The position numbers and the translations under genes were made by a program. 64,000 nucleotides of DNA, from assembly GCF_006149045.1 (NCBI RefSeq), contig NZ_VBSN01000027.1, forward strand, positions 868,001 through 932,000, read 5' to 3'. The notes beneath the pieces were generated by a model that made no database searches, was not told where the DNA came from, and saw only the letters and a program-made list of their open reading frames with translations. The stretch is from Dyadobacter flavalbus (GTDB taxonomy: Bacteria > Bacteroidota > Bacteroidia > Cytophagales > Spirosomataceae). Within the stretch, counting starts at the first letter, position 1; the number at the start of each line of letters is the position of its first letter. This document shows positions 54,862 to 63,151 of this stretch, piece after piece.

Positions 54862-56985
54862 ATGAGCAGCATTACAACAAGCCAATACAAGTACGTAAGC
54901 TATTTATGGGATGATGAAAAAGCCGCTTCGCTCGGAGACGATCAGGTGGCGCTTTTGTTGTACCGTTCCAATTTATTAGGTGCTGACCTTCGCCTGACGA
55001 ACTATGCGGGCGGAAATACCAGTTGTAAAACAGTTGAAAAAGACCCTTTGACGGGAAATCCAGTAGAGGTAATGTGGATTAAAGGTTCCGGCGGAGACAT
55101 TGGAACGCTGACAAGAAGCGGACTGGCCGGACTGTATCAGGACCGTCTGCATAACCTGAAAAATATATACAGAGGGCTGGAATTTGAAGATGAAATGGTG
55201 GAGCTTTTTAACCATTGCATTTACGACCTCAAATCAAAAGCACCTTCCATTGATACGCCGCTGCACGGCTTGCTGCCTTTCAAACATATAGATCATTTGC
55301 ATCCCGATGCATTGATTGCCATTGCTGCTTCCAAAGAAGGAGAAGCCATTACAAAAGAGCTGTTTAACGGAGAGCTGGCGTGGGTTCCTTGGCAGCGTCC
55401 GGGTTTCGACCTTGGTTTGAAGCTTGAAAAAGCACTTGCCGACAATCCGGGCATCCGCGGGATCGTACTCGGCGGACACGGGCTTTTCACATGGGGCGAT
55501 ACGGCTTATGAATCGTATATCAATACGCTGGATACCATTGAAAAGGCTTCTGCTTATTTACACGAAAATTTTGGTAAAAACCGTCCGGTGTTCGGCGGGC
55601 AGCGTCTGGAAAATGAGTCCCAAAGCCGCCGTTCGGAAATTGCGGGAAAACTGGCGCCTTACCTGCGCGGACTTGCTTCCGAGCAGCAGGCCATGATCGG
55701 GCATTTTACCGATGACGAAAGAGTACTTGAATTTATCGGCAGCAATGATCTGGATAAACTGGCTCCGTTGGGAACAAGTTGCCCGGATCACTTTCTGCGT
55801 ACCAAAATCCGCCCGCTCGTTCTGGATTTGCCTTTTGAAAAACTGGAACTGACCGATCAGGAAATTCTGGATCATATCCGTCCGCAGTTTGAAGCCTATC
55901 GCCAGGATTATCAGGCTTATTATGACCGTTGCAGGCATGACAACAGTCCTGCTGTGCGCGACCGTAATCCGGTGATTATATTGTTGCCGGGTGTGGGCAT
56001 GTTCTCGTTTGCCAAAGACAAACAGACTGCACGCGTTGCAGCCGAATTTTATATCAATGCCATTAACGTAATGAAAGGCGCAGAAGCCATTTCTTCCTAC
56101 GTTTCCCTTCCCGAACAGGAAGCGTTTGACATTGAGTACTGGCTGCTGGAAGAAGCAAAGCTTCAGCGTATGCCGAAAGAAAAGTCGGTTTCGCGCAAGG
56201 TCGCTTTTGTTACCGGCGGATCAGGCGGAATAGGAAAAGCCATTGCGCAGAAATTACTGCAGGAAGGCGCCTGCGTGGTTATTTCCGATATTGACGAAAA
56301 AGCACTGGCGGAAACCAAAGCAGAATTTGACGGAAAATACGGAAAGGATTTTTCGGATACAACCATCGCCAATGTGCTCGAAGTGGATCAGATCAAGGCT
56401 GCGCTTCATGCCACAAAATTGAAATACGGCGGCGTCGATATTGTTGTAAACTGCGCCGGGTTGTCCATTTCCAAACCATTGGCGGAAACAACCATCAAAG
56501 ACTGGGATATATTGCAGGATGTTCTGGTTAAAGGACAGTTCCTCGTTTCCCAGGAAGCCGTTGCCATCATGCGCCAGCAGGGATTGGGCGGCGATATCAT
56601 CAATATTGCCAGCAAAAACGGTATTGTTTCAGGCCCTAACAACGTTGCCTACGGAACGGCCAAAGCTGCACAGCAGCATATGTCGCGTTTGCTGGCGGCG
56701 GAGCTTGGAGCAGATAAAATCCGCGTAAATGTGGTGAATCCGGATGCAGTTATTTCCGGAAGCAAGATCTGGGAAAGCGGCTGGGCTGCGGGCCGGGCCA
56801 AAGCATACGGTATCAAAGTGGAAGAACTGCCTGCATACTATGCCAAAAGAACCGTTCTGAATGCGGAGATCCATACCGAGGACATTGCAAACGGCGTATA
56901 CATTTTTGTAAGCGGGCTGTTGAGCAAAAGCACCGGAAACGTAATCAATGTAGACGGCGGCGTTCCTGCTGCATTCCTGAGATAA
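54862..56985 (+). CDS. rhaD: Bifunctional rhamnulose-1-phosphate aldolase / short-chain dehydrogenase
   Basis: The 707-residue protein fuses two catabolic enzymes. The N-terminal class II aldolase (about 1-435) should split L-rhamnulose 1-phosphate to dihydroxyacetone phosphate and L-lactaldehyde; it shows LTNYAGGNTSCK, IKGSGGDIGTL, the zinc-binding HIDHLHPDAL and VLGGHGLFTWG. The C-terminal SDR (about 444-707) starts FVTGGSGGIGKAIAQKL and has NIASKNG, the YGTAK active site and VNPDAV; it would convert the L-lactaldehyde to lactate. The length is normal for this fused family. It is the first gene of the operon and is followed 48 bases later by the isomerase. No rhamnulokinase is present in the window. 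Confidence 0.93.
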   Translation: MSSITTSQYKYVSYLWDDEKAASLGDDQVALLLYRSNLLGADLRLTNYAGGNTSCKTVEKDPLTGNPVEVMWIKGSGGDIGTLTRSGLAGLYQDRLHNLKNIYRGLEFEDEMVELFNHCIYDLKSKAPSIDTPLHGLLPFKHIDHLHPDALIAIAASKEGEAITKELFNGELAWVPWQRPGFDLGLKLEKALADNPGIRGIVLGGHGLFTWGDTAYESYINTLDTIEKASAYLHENFGKNRPVFGGQRLENESQSRRSEIAGKLAPYLRGLASEQQAMIGHFTDDERVLEFIGSNDLDKLAPLGTSCPDHFLRTKIRPLVLDLPFEKLELTDQEILDHIRPQFEAYRQDYQAYYDRCRHDNSPAVRDRNPVIILLPGVGMFSFAKDKQTARVAAEFYINAINVMKGAEAISSYVSLPEQEAFDIEYWLLEEAKLQRMPKEKSVSRKVAFVTGGSGGIGKAIAQKLLQEGACVVISDIDEKALAETKAEFDGKYGKDFSDTTIANVLEVDQIKAALHATKLKYGGVDIVVNCAGLSISKPLAETTIKDWDILQDVLVKGQFLVSQEAVAIMRQQGLGGDIINIASKNGIVSGPNNVAYGTAKAAQQHMSRLLAAELGADKIRVNVVNPDAVISGSKIWESGWAAGRAKAYGIKVEELPAYYAKRTVLNAEIHTEDIANGVYIFVSGLLSKSTGNVINVDGGVPAAFLR

Positions 56986-57033
56986 ATTTCAGATCGGGCA
57001 GCATTGTTTTTTGCCTGTTTAAACCTGTTAATT

Positions 57034-58317
57034 ATGAAAATCGAGCAATATCAGATTGATCAGCATAATGATAGCCTGCTGTCAAGGCATCAGAAACAGT
57101 TGCGCTATACCAATGAGCAACTGGGAGAACAGGACATTCATGCACAGGGAATTATAAATGAACTGGCGGCGTTTCAGGTGGCTATTCCCAGCTGGGCGCT
57201 TGGAACCGGCGGAACCCGCTTCGGAAGGTTTTCCGGCGGCGGTGAACCGCGCTCGCTGGAAGAGAAAGTGGAAGATGTCGGCCTGCTGCATGCACTGAAC
57301 CGTTCCAGCGGCTCCATTTCGCTGCATATTCCGTGGGATATTCCGGAACAGGCGAATTCCATTATCAGCCTCGCCACTTCGCTTGACCTGAAATTTGACG
57401 CCGTTAATTCCAATACTTTCCAGGATCAGAAAAATCAGGAGCAATCCTATAAATTCGGCTCGCTTTCACACGTTGACCCGAAAGTTAGAAAGCAGGCCGT
57501 TGAGCATAATATCGAAGTGATCAGATACGGAAAAGATCTGGGTTCCAAAGCTTTGTCGATCTGGCTTTCAGATGGTTCTTGCTTTCCGGGACAGTCCAGC
57601 TTTGTGAAATCTTTTCAGTATACGCTGGAATCTCTTCAGGAAATCTATGCTGCACTGCCCGACGACTGGAAGGTATTTGTAGAATACAAGGCTTACGAGC
57701 CGAACTTTTATTCCACCGTTATTCAGGACTGGGGAAGTTCCCTTCTGTTTTGCCAGAAACTGGGCCCGAAAGCGGATGTACTGGTCGATCTCGGCCATCA
57801 TTTGCCCAATGCAAACATCGAACAGATCGTGGCAACGCTGATGATGGAAGGGCGTCTGGCAGGATTTCACTTCAATGATTCCAAGTACGGCGATGACGAT
57901 CTTACCGTCGGAAGTATCCGGCCGTATATGCTGTTCCTGATCTTTGTGGAACTGGTGGACGGCATGAAACGCGCCGGAAAAGGCAGCGACGGATATGCGT
58001 GGATGATCGATGCGAGCCATAACGTAAAAGATCCGCTGGAAGATCTGCTGCAATCCGTGGAAGCTATTCTGCTGGCCTATGCGCAGGCGCTGATCGTGGA
58101 CAGAAAAAAACTGGAACAGGCCCGGAACGAAAACGATGTAGTGCTTGCACAGCAGATTCTCCAGAATGCATTCAGAACGGATGTGCGTCCGCTTGTACGG
58201 GAATCCATGCGCATAAACGGCGGTTGCATTGATCCAATCGGCCTTTTCAGGAACCTGAATGTACGCTCGGAACTGATGAACGAACGCGGAAAACTGACGG
58301 TTGCAACCGGATTATAA
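57034..58317 (+). CDS. rhaI: L-rhamnose isomerase, TIM-barrel (type II) family
   Basis: A 427-residue sugar isomerase of the xylose isomerase-like TIM barrel group, which converts L-rhamnose to L-rhamnulose. Landmarks are VAIPSWALGTGGTRFGRF, LHIPWD, FDAVNSNTFQDQ, the metal-ligand segments VFVEYKAYEPNFYSTVIQDWG (Glu), VLVDLGHHLPNANIEQI (Asp, His) and GFHFNDSKYGDDDL (His, Asp), and MIDASHNVKDP. This is the Pseudomonas stutzeri-type enzyme, not the RhaA family. The ATG at 57034 gives MKIEQYQIDQHN; the frame extends 30 bases to a TTG. It ends just before the terminator at 58358. Confidence 0.92.
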   Translation: MKIEQYQIDQHNDSLLSRHQKQLRYTNEQLGEQDIHAQGIINELAAFQVAIPSWALGTGGTRFGRFSGGGEPRSLEEKVEDVGLLHALNRSSGSISLHIPWDIPEQANSIISLATSLDLKFDAVNSNTFQDQKNQEQSYKFGSLSHVDPKVRKQAVEHNIEVIRYGKDLGSKALSIWLSDGSCFPGQSSFVKSFQYTLESLQEIYAALPDDWKVFVEYKAYEPNFYSTVIQDWGSSLLFCQKLGPKADVLVDLGHHLPNANIEQIVATLMMEGRLAGFHFNDSKYGDDDLTVGSIRPYMLFLIFVELVDGMKRAGKGSDGYAWMIDASHNVKDPLEDLLQSVEAILLAYAQALIVDRKKLEQARNENDVVLAQQILQNAFRTDVRPLVRESMRINGGCIDPIGLFRNLNVRSELMNERGKLTVATGL

Positions 58318-58357
58318 AACTTTACATTAACAATTAATTCTATTAGGTCTGAATTCG

Positions 58358-58387
58358 ATCGCTTTAAACAATTTTGTTTAAAGCGAT
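58358..58387. terminator. Bidirectional terminator at the end of the rhamnose operon
   Basis: A perfect 14-bp stem (58358-58371 with 58374-58387, ATCGCTTTAAACAA / TTGTTTAAAGCGAT) with a 2-base centre is followed by TTTTCTTTTT on the plus strand. It contains the last codons and the stop of the convergent regulator gene, so one hairpin serves both. Confidence 0.8.
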
Positions 58388-59397
58388 TTTCTTTTTATCA
58401 GCGTGAAAGGATTCTTGATAATGGCCCGGCGGTTTTCCCTGATCAGCTCGGCAGCGGTTTTGCCCATTTGTTCGTGATCGGTCGAAATCGTGGTGATGCC
58501 GTCCAGCAGGATTTCTTTCAGCGGCGTTTCATTGTAGGAAATAATGCCGATGTCTTTACCGATTGCAAGCTGCTGTTCACGGCATTTTTTAATCAGGTTA
58601 ACCAGATCATTATCTTCAATAACGACATAGGCCGTATCCGTCACCGCCATGCTGTTTTCATGAAAATCGTAGATAATCTCGTGCTGCAGTTCATGCTGGA
58701 TGCAGAAGATGCGGAAACCTTTGATGATTTCTTTCGGGTACGGGATCAGCGTCGGAAATATCAGAATAAGCTTTTTATAACCTTTGATCAAATCCAGCGC
58801 TTCGTTCAGTGCGTGCACAATGTCTTTTTCAAAATTCTGAAAAACAGAAGAATGTTTCTTGCTGTTCAGCTCAATGTCCTTGTCGAGCAGGATCAGTTTT
58901 TCTGAAGGAATCATTTTCAGCGTTTCAATCGCTTCTTCCGCCTTTTCATAAAAATGAGGCATGATAACGTAAAAGTCGTATTCGCCGATACTGTTTTTGA
59001 TCAGGTTTTTAAAGATATTGACATTGGAATGATGAATATGCAAATCAACATTCACGTTCCTTCCGATGTTTTCTACAAAGGCGTTGTAAATCTGCTTTTT
59101 ATAATTGCTTATTTTGTTGAAGACCAGAAGGATTCTCAGCGAAGTTTCAATATCGACACGATTGATAAAATAGCCTTTTCCACGTACGGAAATCAGCACG
59201 CCGTCTTTGATCAGATGTTTGTACGCCTTTTCCACCGTATCCCGTGACAACAGATATTCTTCGCTCAGCTGGTTTATGGAAGGGATTTTGTCGCCTCTTT
59301 TCAGCTTTCCCTTGCTGATCGCCTGCAAAAGCGATTTGATGATCTGCATGTACTTCGGGGCACTTTCCTTGAATTCGATGTCAAATTGTATTTCCAT
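58378..59397 (-). CDS. GntR-family regulator with LacI/PBP1-like sensor, probable rhamnose regulator
   Basis: A 339-residue transcription regulator. The N-terminal winged helix (about 1-75) shows YMQIIKSLLQAISKGKLKRGDKIPSI, NQLSEEYLLSRDTVEKAYKHL and VRGKGYFI, typical of GntR DNA-binding domains. The rest (about 88-335) is a periplasmic-binding-protein-like sensor (RILLVFNKISNYKKQIYNAFVENI, YDFYVIMPHF, IGIISYNETPLKEILLDGITTISTDHEQMG). This Bacteroidota arrangement is usually a local sugar-responsive repressor. Convergent placement against the rhamnose genes points to control of that operon by rhamnose or an intermediate. Confidence 0.9.
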   Translation of the reverse strand: MEIQFDIEFKESAPKYMQIIKSLLQAISKGKLKRGDKIPSINQLSEEYLLSRDTVEKAYKHLIKDGVLISVRGKGYFINRVDIETSLRILLVFNKISNYKKQIYNAFVENIGRNVNVDLHIHHSNVNIFKNLIKNSIGEYDFYVIMPHFYEKAEEAIETLKMIPSEKLILLDKDIELNSKKHSSVFQNFEKDIVHALNEALDLIKGYKKLILIFPTLIPYPKEIIKGFRIFCIQHELQHEIIYDFHENSMAVTDTAYVVIEDNDLVNLIKKCREQQLAIGKDIGIISYNETPLKEILLDGITTISTDHEQMGKTAAELIRENRRAIIKNPFTLIKRKSL

Positions 59398-59484
59398 TAA
59401 TAAAAGCAGGTTAGGGATTTTGGCGGCAACCTTTCAGAAATTACAGAACAGCAAGCTTTGTAAACGGCAGCTGTATTCCATATA

Positions 59485-59535
59485 AACAAAACAATCCGTT
59501 GAGAATAACTACTATTCCCAACGGATTGTTTTGTT
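59485..59535 (-). terminator. Strong terminator of the DUF6600 gene
   Basis: Perfect 17-bp arms (59485-59501 and 59519-59535) with an internal AGAATA/TATTC extension end in T-rich sequence on the minus strand. It lies 15 bases past the stop codon at 59550. Confidence 0.85.
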
Positions 59536-59549
59536 ATAAAATCACTGTA

Positions 59550-60815
59550 TTATCTTGGCGACCGGCTGCTTCTTTCAGTAGCGCCGCCGGAACCTCTGCC
59601 CGGATTGTCATTGCCGGATCTGTTGTTTGGTACACTGATCCTTGATTCCGAAGAGCCTCTTTCCGACCGGCTTGAACGCGGTGACGACATATTGTCCGGC
59701 ATTCTTTCCTGGCTGCGGTATACAGGCTCGGCAGAACGTTCCGATCTGTTGCTTCTTTCTGAGCCGTATGACGGCACGCTTTGTTCTCTCGAAGGAAAAG
59801 TGGAACGCGGTGCTTCATAGCCGCGGCTGCTTCTGTTTTCCGAAGGATACGCCGGTTCTGCTGTTCTTCCGCGGTTGTAATCGTTATTATTTCTATCCGC
59901 ATTTTCGTAGCGCGTTGCCGGTGCATTGTCTCTTCTGCTGTTTTCGGTGCTTTCATTAATCCGGCTGTTTCCTGACTGATAATCCCGGTTTCCGTTGTAC
60001 GGATTGTAATTGCCATTTCCACGGCTGCCGCCGGCATCAATGGTTGAATTACGATTATTGTAACCATTGTTTCTGCTGTTGCCGGAAGGTTCATAGCGGT
60101 CGTTGCCGCGGCTGTTACCGGCTACTATGACGCGTCCGCGTCCGCTCGGGCTGGCATCAATCGTACGCACCGGAACTTCTCTTCTCGTTACGCGTTCGAT
60201 TTCATCACGTCTCGGGCCGTAAACATACGTTCTGTTATTGTTTTCATAATAATTATTGATGATGACGGTCTGATTGTAATAATGCGAAACCCGGTTGCGG
60301 GGCGCACAGTAATTATACCAGCGCGGACTTGTTATGTAACGCTGCGGGATGAAAACCCACCAGAATGACGGAATATTGACGGAAACGTTGAAATTCATGC
60401 CGGGACCAAGCGGCGCCCAGCCGTAATATCCGCCTCCCGAACGCCAGTTAACCCATGCAGGTCCCCATTCGTAATCCGGAATCCAGAACCAGCCAACGTA
60501 ATCGTCAAAAGACCAGCGTCCGTAGTGGAAAGGCGCCCAGCCCCATTCGTAATCCGAAACCCACGTATTGCCGTATTCGGTAACTTCCCAGTATCCTTGG
60601 GTAGAATAAGGCTGAAAGCCCCGAGGTACGTCGGGAATCCATACGGAACCATACTGCGGATTGCGGGTCCATCTTCCGTAAGGCGACAGCTCATCATAGA
60701 AAGTCTGAAAGGAAATCCTGAATCCGGGTTGTGCCTGAACTTGATCCGGAACTGAAATACCGGCAAGCATTAACAGGAATAAGCCGAAAATCCGAAGTGA
60801 ACGCATGCTGTTCAT
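59550..60815 (-). CDS. Secreted DUF6600-type protein with aromatic repeats and disordered Asn/Arg/Ser-rich tail
   Basis: The 421-residue product has a signal peptide (LRIFGLFLLMLAGISVPDQVQAQ). Residues about 28-170 are strikingly rich in Trp, Tyr and Gly with repeated units: YGRWTRNPQYGSVWIPDV, QGYWEVTEYGNTWVSDYEWGWAPFHYGRW, DDYVGWFWIPDYEWGPAWVNW, GGGYYGWAPLGPG. This pattern is that of DUF6600 proteins. The C-terminal 230 residues are low-complexity Asn/Arg/Ser/Gly/Pro with no hydrophobic core, likely disordered. ATG at 60813-60815 is used; the frame extends to an ATG at 60854 and another Met lies three codons later. Function unknown; an envelope or matrix role is plausible. Confidence 0.82.
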   Translation of the reverse strand: MNSMRSLRIFGLFLLMLAGISVPDQVQAQPGFRISFQTFYDELSPYGRWTRNPQYGSVWIPDVPRGFQPYSTQGYWEVTEYGNTWVSDYEWGWAPFHYGRWSFDDYVGWFWIPDYEWGPAWVNWRSGGGYYGWAPLGPGMNFNVSVNIPSFWWVFIPQRYITSPRWYNYCAPRNRVSHYYNQTVIINNYYENNNRTYVYGPRRDEIERVTRREVPVRTIDASPSGRGRVIVAGNSRGNDRYEPSGNSRNNGYNNRNSTIDAGGSRGNGNYNPYNGNRDYQSGNSRINESTENSRRDNAPATRYENADRNNNDYNRGRTAEPAYPSENRSSRGYEAPRSTFPSREQSVPSYGSERSNRSERSAEPVYRSQERMPDNMSSPRSSRSERGSSESRISVPNNRSGNDNPGRGSGGATERSSRSPR

Positions 60816-61115
60816 GGCTATATAGATTAATTGTTTTCTGTTTATTAAAATCATTTGTTTGACATTCTTTTTTGCAATTGGTTTAACGACATTTACAAGA
60901 TGCTTGAAAACCGGATTTGGTTGTTTACAAATGAATGAATATTATTAAAATCACAGATAAGATAATTTATAGCATAAGTGTTTGATAATTAATAATATGC
61001 ATTCTGATGTTTTGTTAAATCCGACGTTGCTTTTCATTAATTTGCAGATCCGGCTTGCGTGAGGCTCCTTTTTTGAGGCAAAGCATTAACAAGCATTAAC
61101 AATATTTGAATCCAA
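60816..61115. other. Intergenic region between DUF6600 and arfB
   Basis: A 300-base AT-rich region between divergent genes. The only patterned element I see is a direct tandem repeat of AAGCATTAAC at 61081-61090 and 61091-61100, just upstream of arfB. It must hold the promoters of both genes, but no full consensus match is evident. Confidence 0.5.
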
Positions 61116-61523
61116 ATGATAAATCCTGAAATACTGCACACTGAACTTGTTTTCCAGACGGCCCGAAGCGGCGGCAAAGGCGGACAGAACGTGAACAAAG
61201 TCGAATCAAAAGTGGAGCTGCGTTTTGATATCAGAAATTCCGGACTGTTGACTGAAGAACAGAAGCAAACGCTTTACGATAAATTATCGACCAGACTGAC
61301 CAACACGAAAGTGCTGGTTTTGTATCATCAGACCGAAAGATCGCAGCTGGCCAATAAAGACAAGGTTGTTGAAAAGTTTGATAACCTTATACGAAAAGCA
61401 TTTTTTCAGGAAAAAAGCCGGACACCTTCCCGGCCGACGCTTGCCTCAAAACTGAAAAGGCTGCAAACCAAGCAGCACAATGCAGCGATCAAATCCATGC
61501 GCAGAAAAACATTTGAAGAATAA
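61116..61523 (+). CDS. arfB: Alternative ribosome-rescue peptidyl-tRNA hydrolase ArfB (YaeJ)
   Basis: A 135-residue release-factor-like protein that lacks the codon-recognition domains. It carries the catalytic GGQ motif (ARSGGKGGQNVNKVESKVEL, residues about 17-36) and a basic, mRNA-channel-binding C-terminal tail (LASKLKRLQTKQHNAAIKSMRRKTFEE). ArfB hydrolyses peptidyl-tRNA on ribosomes stalled without a stop codon. Length and layout are standard. The MFS gene follows after 32 bases on the same strand. Confidence 0.93.
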   Translation: MINPEILHTELVFQTARSGGKGGQNVNKVESKVELRFDIRNSGLLTEEQKQTLYDKLSTRLTNTKVLVLYHQTERSQLANKDKVVEKFDNLIRKAFFQEKSRTPSRPTLASKLKRLQTKQHNAAIKSMRRKTFEE

Positions 61524-61555
61524 ACCGTTTAATCTGAAATCCTTTACTCAGCCTC

Positions 61556-62797
61556 ATGCCTTCTGTTACTACTGTTCAGCCTAAAATCAGTTCTGTACTT
61601 ACACTTCCCGTTATCGTTGCATCGCTGGGTTATTTTGTGGATGTTTATGACCTTCTGCTTTTTAATATTGTACGCGTTCCCAGTCTGAAAGACCTAGGTT
61701 TATCGGAAGCTGAAATTTCCAGAATAGGGGCGGAGATTTACAACTGGCAGCAGGCGGGTTTGCTGATCGGCGGATTTATGTGGGGAATACTGGGCGATAA
61801 ACTTGGCAGAAGGTCGGTGCTTTTCGGCTCCATTCTTACTTATTCACTGGCCAATATTGCCTGCGGTTTTACGAATAATGTGGAGGTTTATTCCATGCTC
61901 CGATTTATTGCCGGACTCGGGTTGGCCGGAGAACTGGGCGCAGGCATTACGTTAATTGCCGAAATTTTGCCGAAGGAGCTAAGAGGGTACGGCGCTTCAG
62001 TAGTCGCAAGCGTTGGCCTGGCCGGAGCCATAGCCGCGTTTTTTGCCGTTAAACTCACCGACTGGCGCGTTGCCTATTTTATTGGCGGAGGCATGGGTGT
62101 CATTTTACTGATCCTGCGTATAAACGTGCTGGAATCCATTATTTTTAATAAGAGCCTTGAAAAAAGAGGAAGGAAATCAGTCCCGTGGTGGACTTTATTT
62201 ACCCGTTTTCCAAGACTGGTGCGTTACCTGCGCTGTATGGGAATCGGGTTGCCGACTTACATGGTCATCGGGATTTATGCGACGTTCGGCAATGAATTTG
62301 CAAAAGCACTCAACATTCCCGGCGAAGTGCAGGCGGGAACATGCGTCCTTTATACTTACATCGGCATTGTTACAGGAGATTTTTTCAGCGGGATTCTAAG
62401 TCAGTGGCTTCGTTCACGTAAAAAAGCCATTCTGCTGATGATTGCAATGACCTTGACCGGCGTACTCTGGCTTATTTACGGCGGAATAAAGTCTGAAACT
62501 GCACTTTACATTTGCTATGTATGGCTTGGGTTTTCAATTGGTTACATTGCCATGTTCCTGACGACTACCGCCGAGCAGTTCGGGACCAACCTGAGAGCTA
62601 CGGTAACCACTTCCGTTGCCAATAATGTAAGGGCCACGGTGTTGCTTACACTGCCGTTTTTTCAATTTCTGAAACCGGAATGGGGCGTTTTGAATGCAGG
62701 CGCAATCGTCGGGGCGATCTGCTTTCTGCTTGCATTGCTGTCGCTCTGGAAAATGGAAGAAACGTACGGAAAGGATCTTGATTACGAAGAAATATAA
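61556..62797 (+). CDS. MFS transporter (sugar-porter/aromatic-acid symporter-like)
   Basis: A 413-residue inner-membrane transporter with twelve predicted helices. The first helix region SLGYFVDVYDLLLFNIVRVPSL has the D-x-Y/F-D motif of the metabolite:H+ and aromatic acid:H+ symporter groups; loop 2-3 is GILGDKLGRRSVLFGSI and the helix 4-5 region LAGELGAGITLIAEILPKELRGYG is typical MFS motif. The cytoplasmic centre has RGRKSVPWWTLF. Substrate unknown. It is probably co-transcribed with arfB. Confidence 0.9.
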   Translation: MPSVTTVQPKISSVLTLPVIVASLGYFVDVYDLLLFNIVRVPSLKDLGLSEAEISRIGAEIYNWQQAGLLIGGFMWGILGDKLGRRSVLFGSILTYSLANIACGFTNNVEVYSMLRFIAGLGLAGELGAGITLIAEILPKELRGYGASVVASVGLAGAIAAFFAVKLTDWRVAYFIGGGMGVILLILRINVLESIIFNKSLEKRGRKSVPWWTLFTRFPRLVRYLRCMGIGLPTYMVIGIYATFGNEFAKALNIPGEVQAGTCVLYTYIGIVTGDFFSGILSQWLRSRKKAILLMIAMTLTGVLWLIYGGIKSETALYICYVWLGFSIGYIAMFLTTTAEQFGTNLRATVTTSVANNVRATVLLTLPFFQFLKPEWGVLNAGAIVGAICFLLALLSLWKMEETYGKDLDYEEI

Positions 62798-62798
62798 A

Positions 62799-62823
62799 GA
62801 AAGCTGAAAATCGCTTCAGCTTT
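62799..62823. terminator. Terminator at convergent gene ends
   Basis: A 9-bp stem (62800-62808 with 62815-62823, AAAGCTGAA / TTCAGCTTT) with a 6-base loop and T-rich flank follows the MFS gene by two bases and covers the stop codon of the minus-strand gene at 62816. Confidence 0.65.
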
Positions 62824-63151
62824 TCTTTACAATGATTTTATCCGGAGTTGGATATTCAATCAGTTTTGAAAAATCAATTTTCCAGAAATCCAGATCGAGC
62901 AACTGGCCTTTATTGTCTTTGGTCAAAGTAATCACAACCGGCGTTCCGTCCGCATCCACATATTCCACCTGAATCAGATCTCCGTCATAAGCCGACACGT
63001 CGCCGCCGAGACTGATGCTGCCCATTTTGCCGCCTTCATATTCATCCACTTCCGCACTGAAAGGATAATTTTCAGGATCGAGATTCAGTAATTTAAGTAA
63101 ATACTGAATCAGTTCTATTTCATTTTGCCTGATTGGCCGGATGTTATTCAT
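62816..63151 (-). CDS. Small hypothetical protein, 111 aa
   Basis: A soluble 111-residue protein with an N-terminal helix (RPIRQNEIELIQYLLKLLNL) and a beta-rich remainder (GSISLGGDVSAYDGDLIQVEYVDADGTPVVITLTKDNKGQL, LDFWKIDFSKLIEYP). It recalls DUF6984-type immunity-like small proteins by its R-P-I-x-x-N-E-I start, but I am not sure. Its first eight bases overlap the end of the membrane protein gene upstream (ATGAATAA), so the two are translationally coupled. Confidence 0.75.
   Translation of the reverse strand: MNNIRPIRQNEIELIQYLLKLLNLDPENYPFSAEVDEYEGGKMGSISLGGDVSAYDGDLIQVEYVDADGTPVVITLTKDNKGQLLDLDFWKIDFSKLIEYPTPDKIIVKKS

Noticed and set aside
61081..61100. Tandem repeat of AAGCATTAAC as a possible CRISPR-like or operator array
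   Set aside because: Only two units of ten bases without spacers; too little for an array, and it is noted only as a local repeat.
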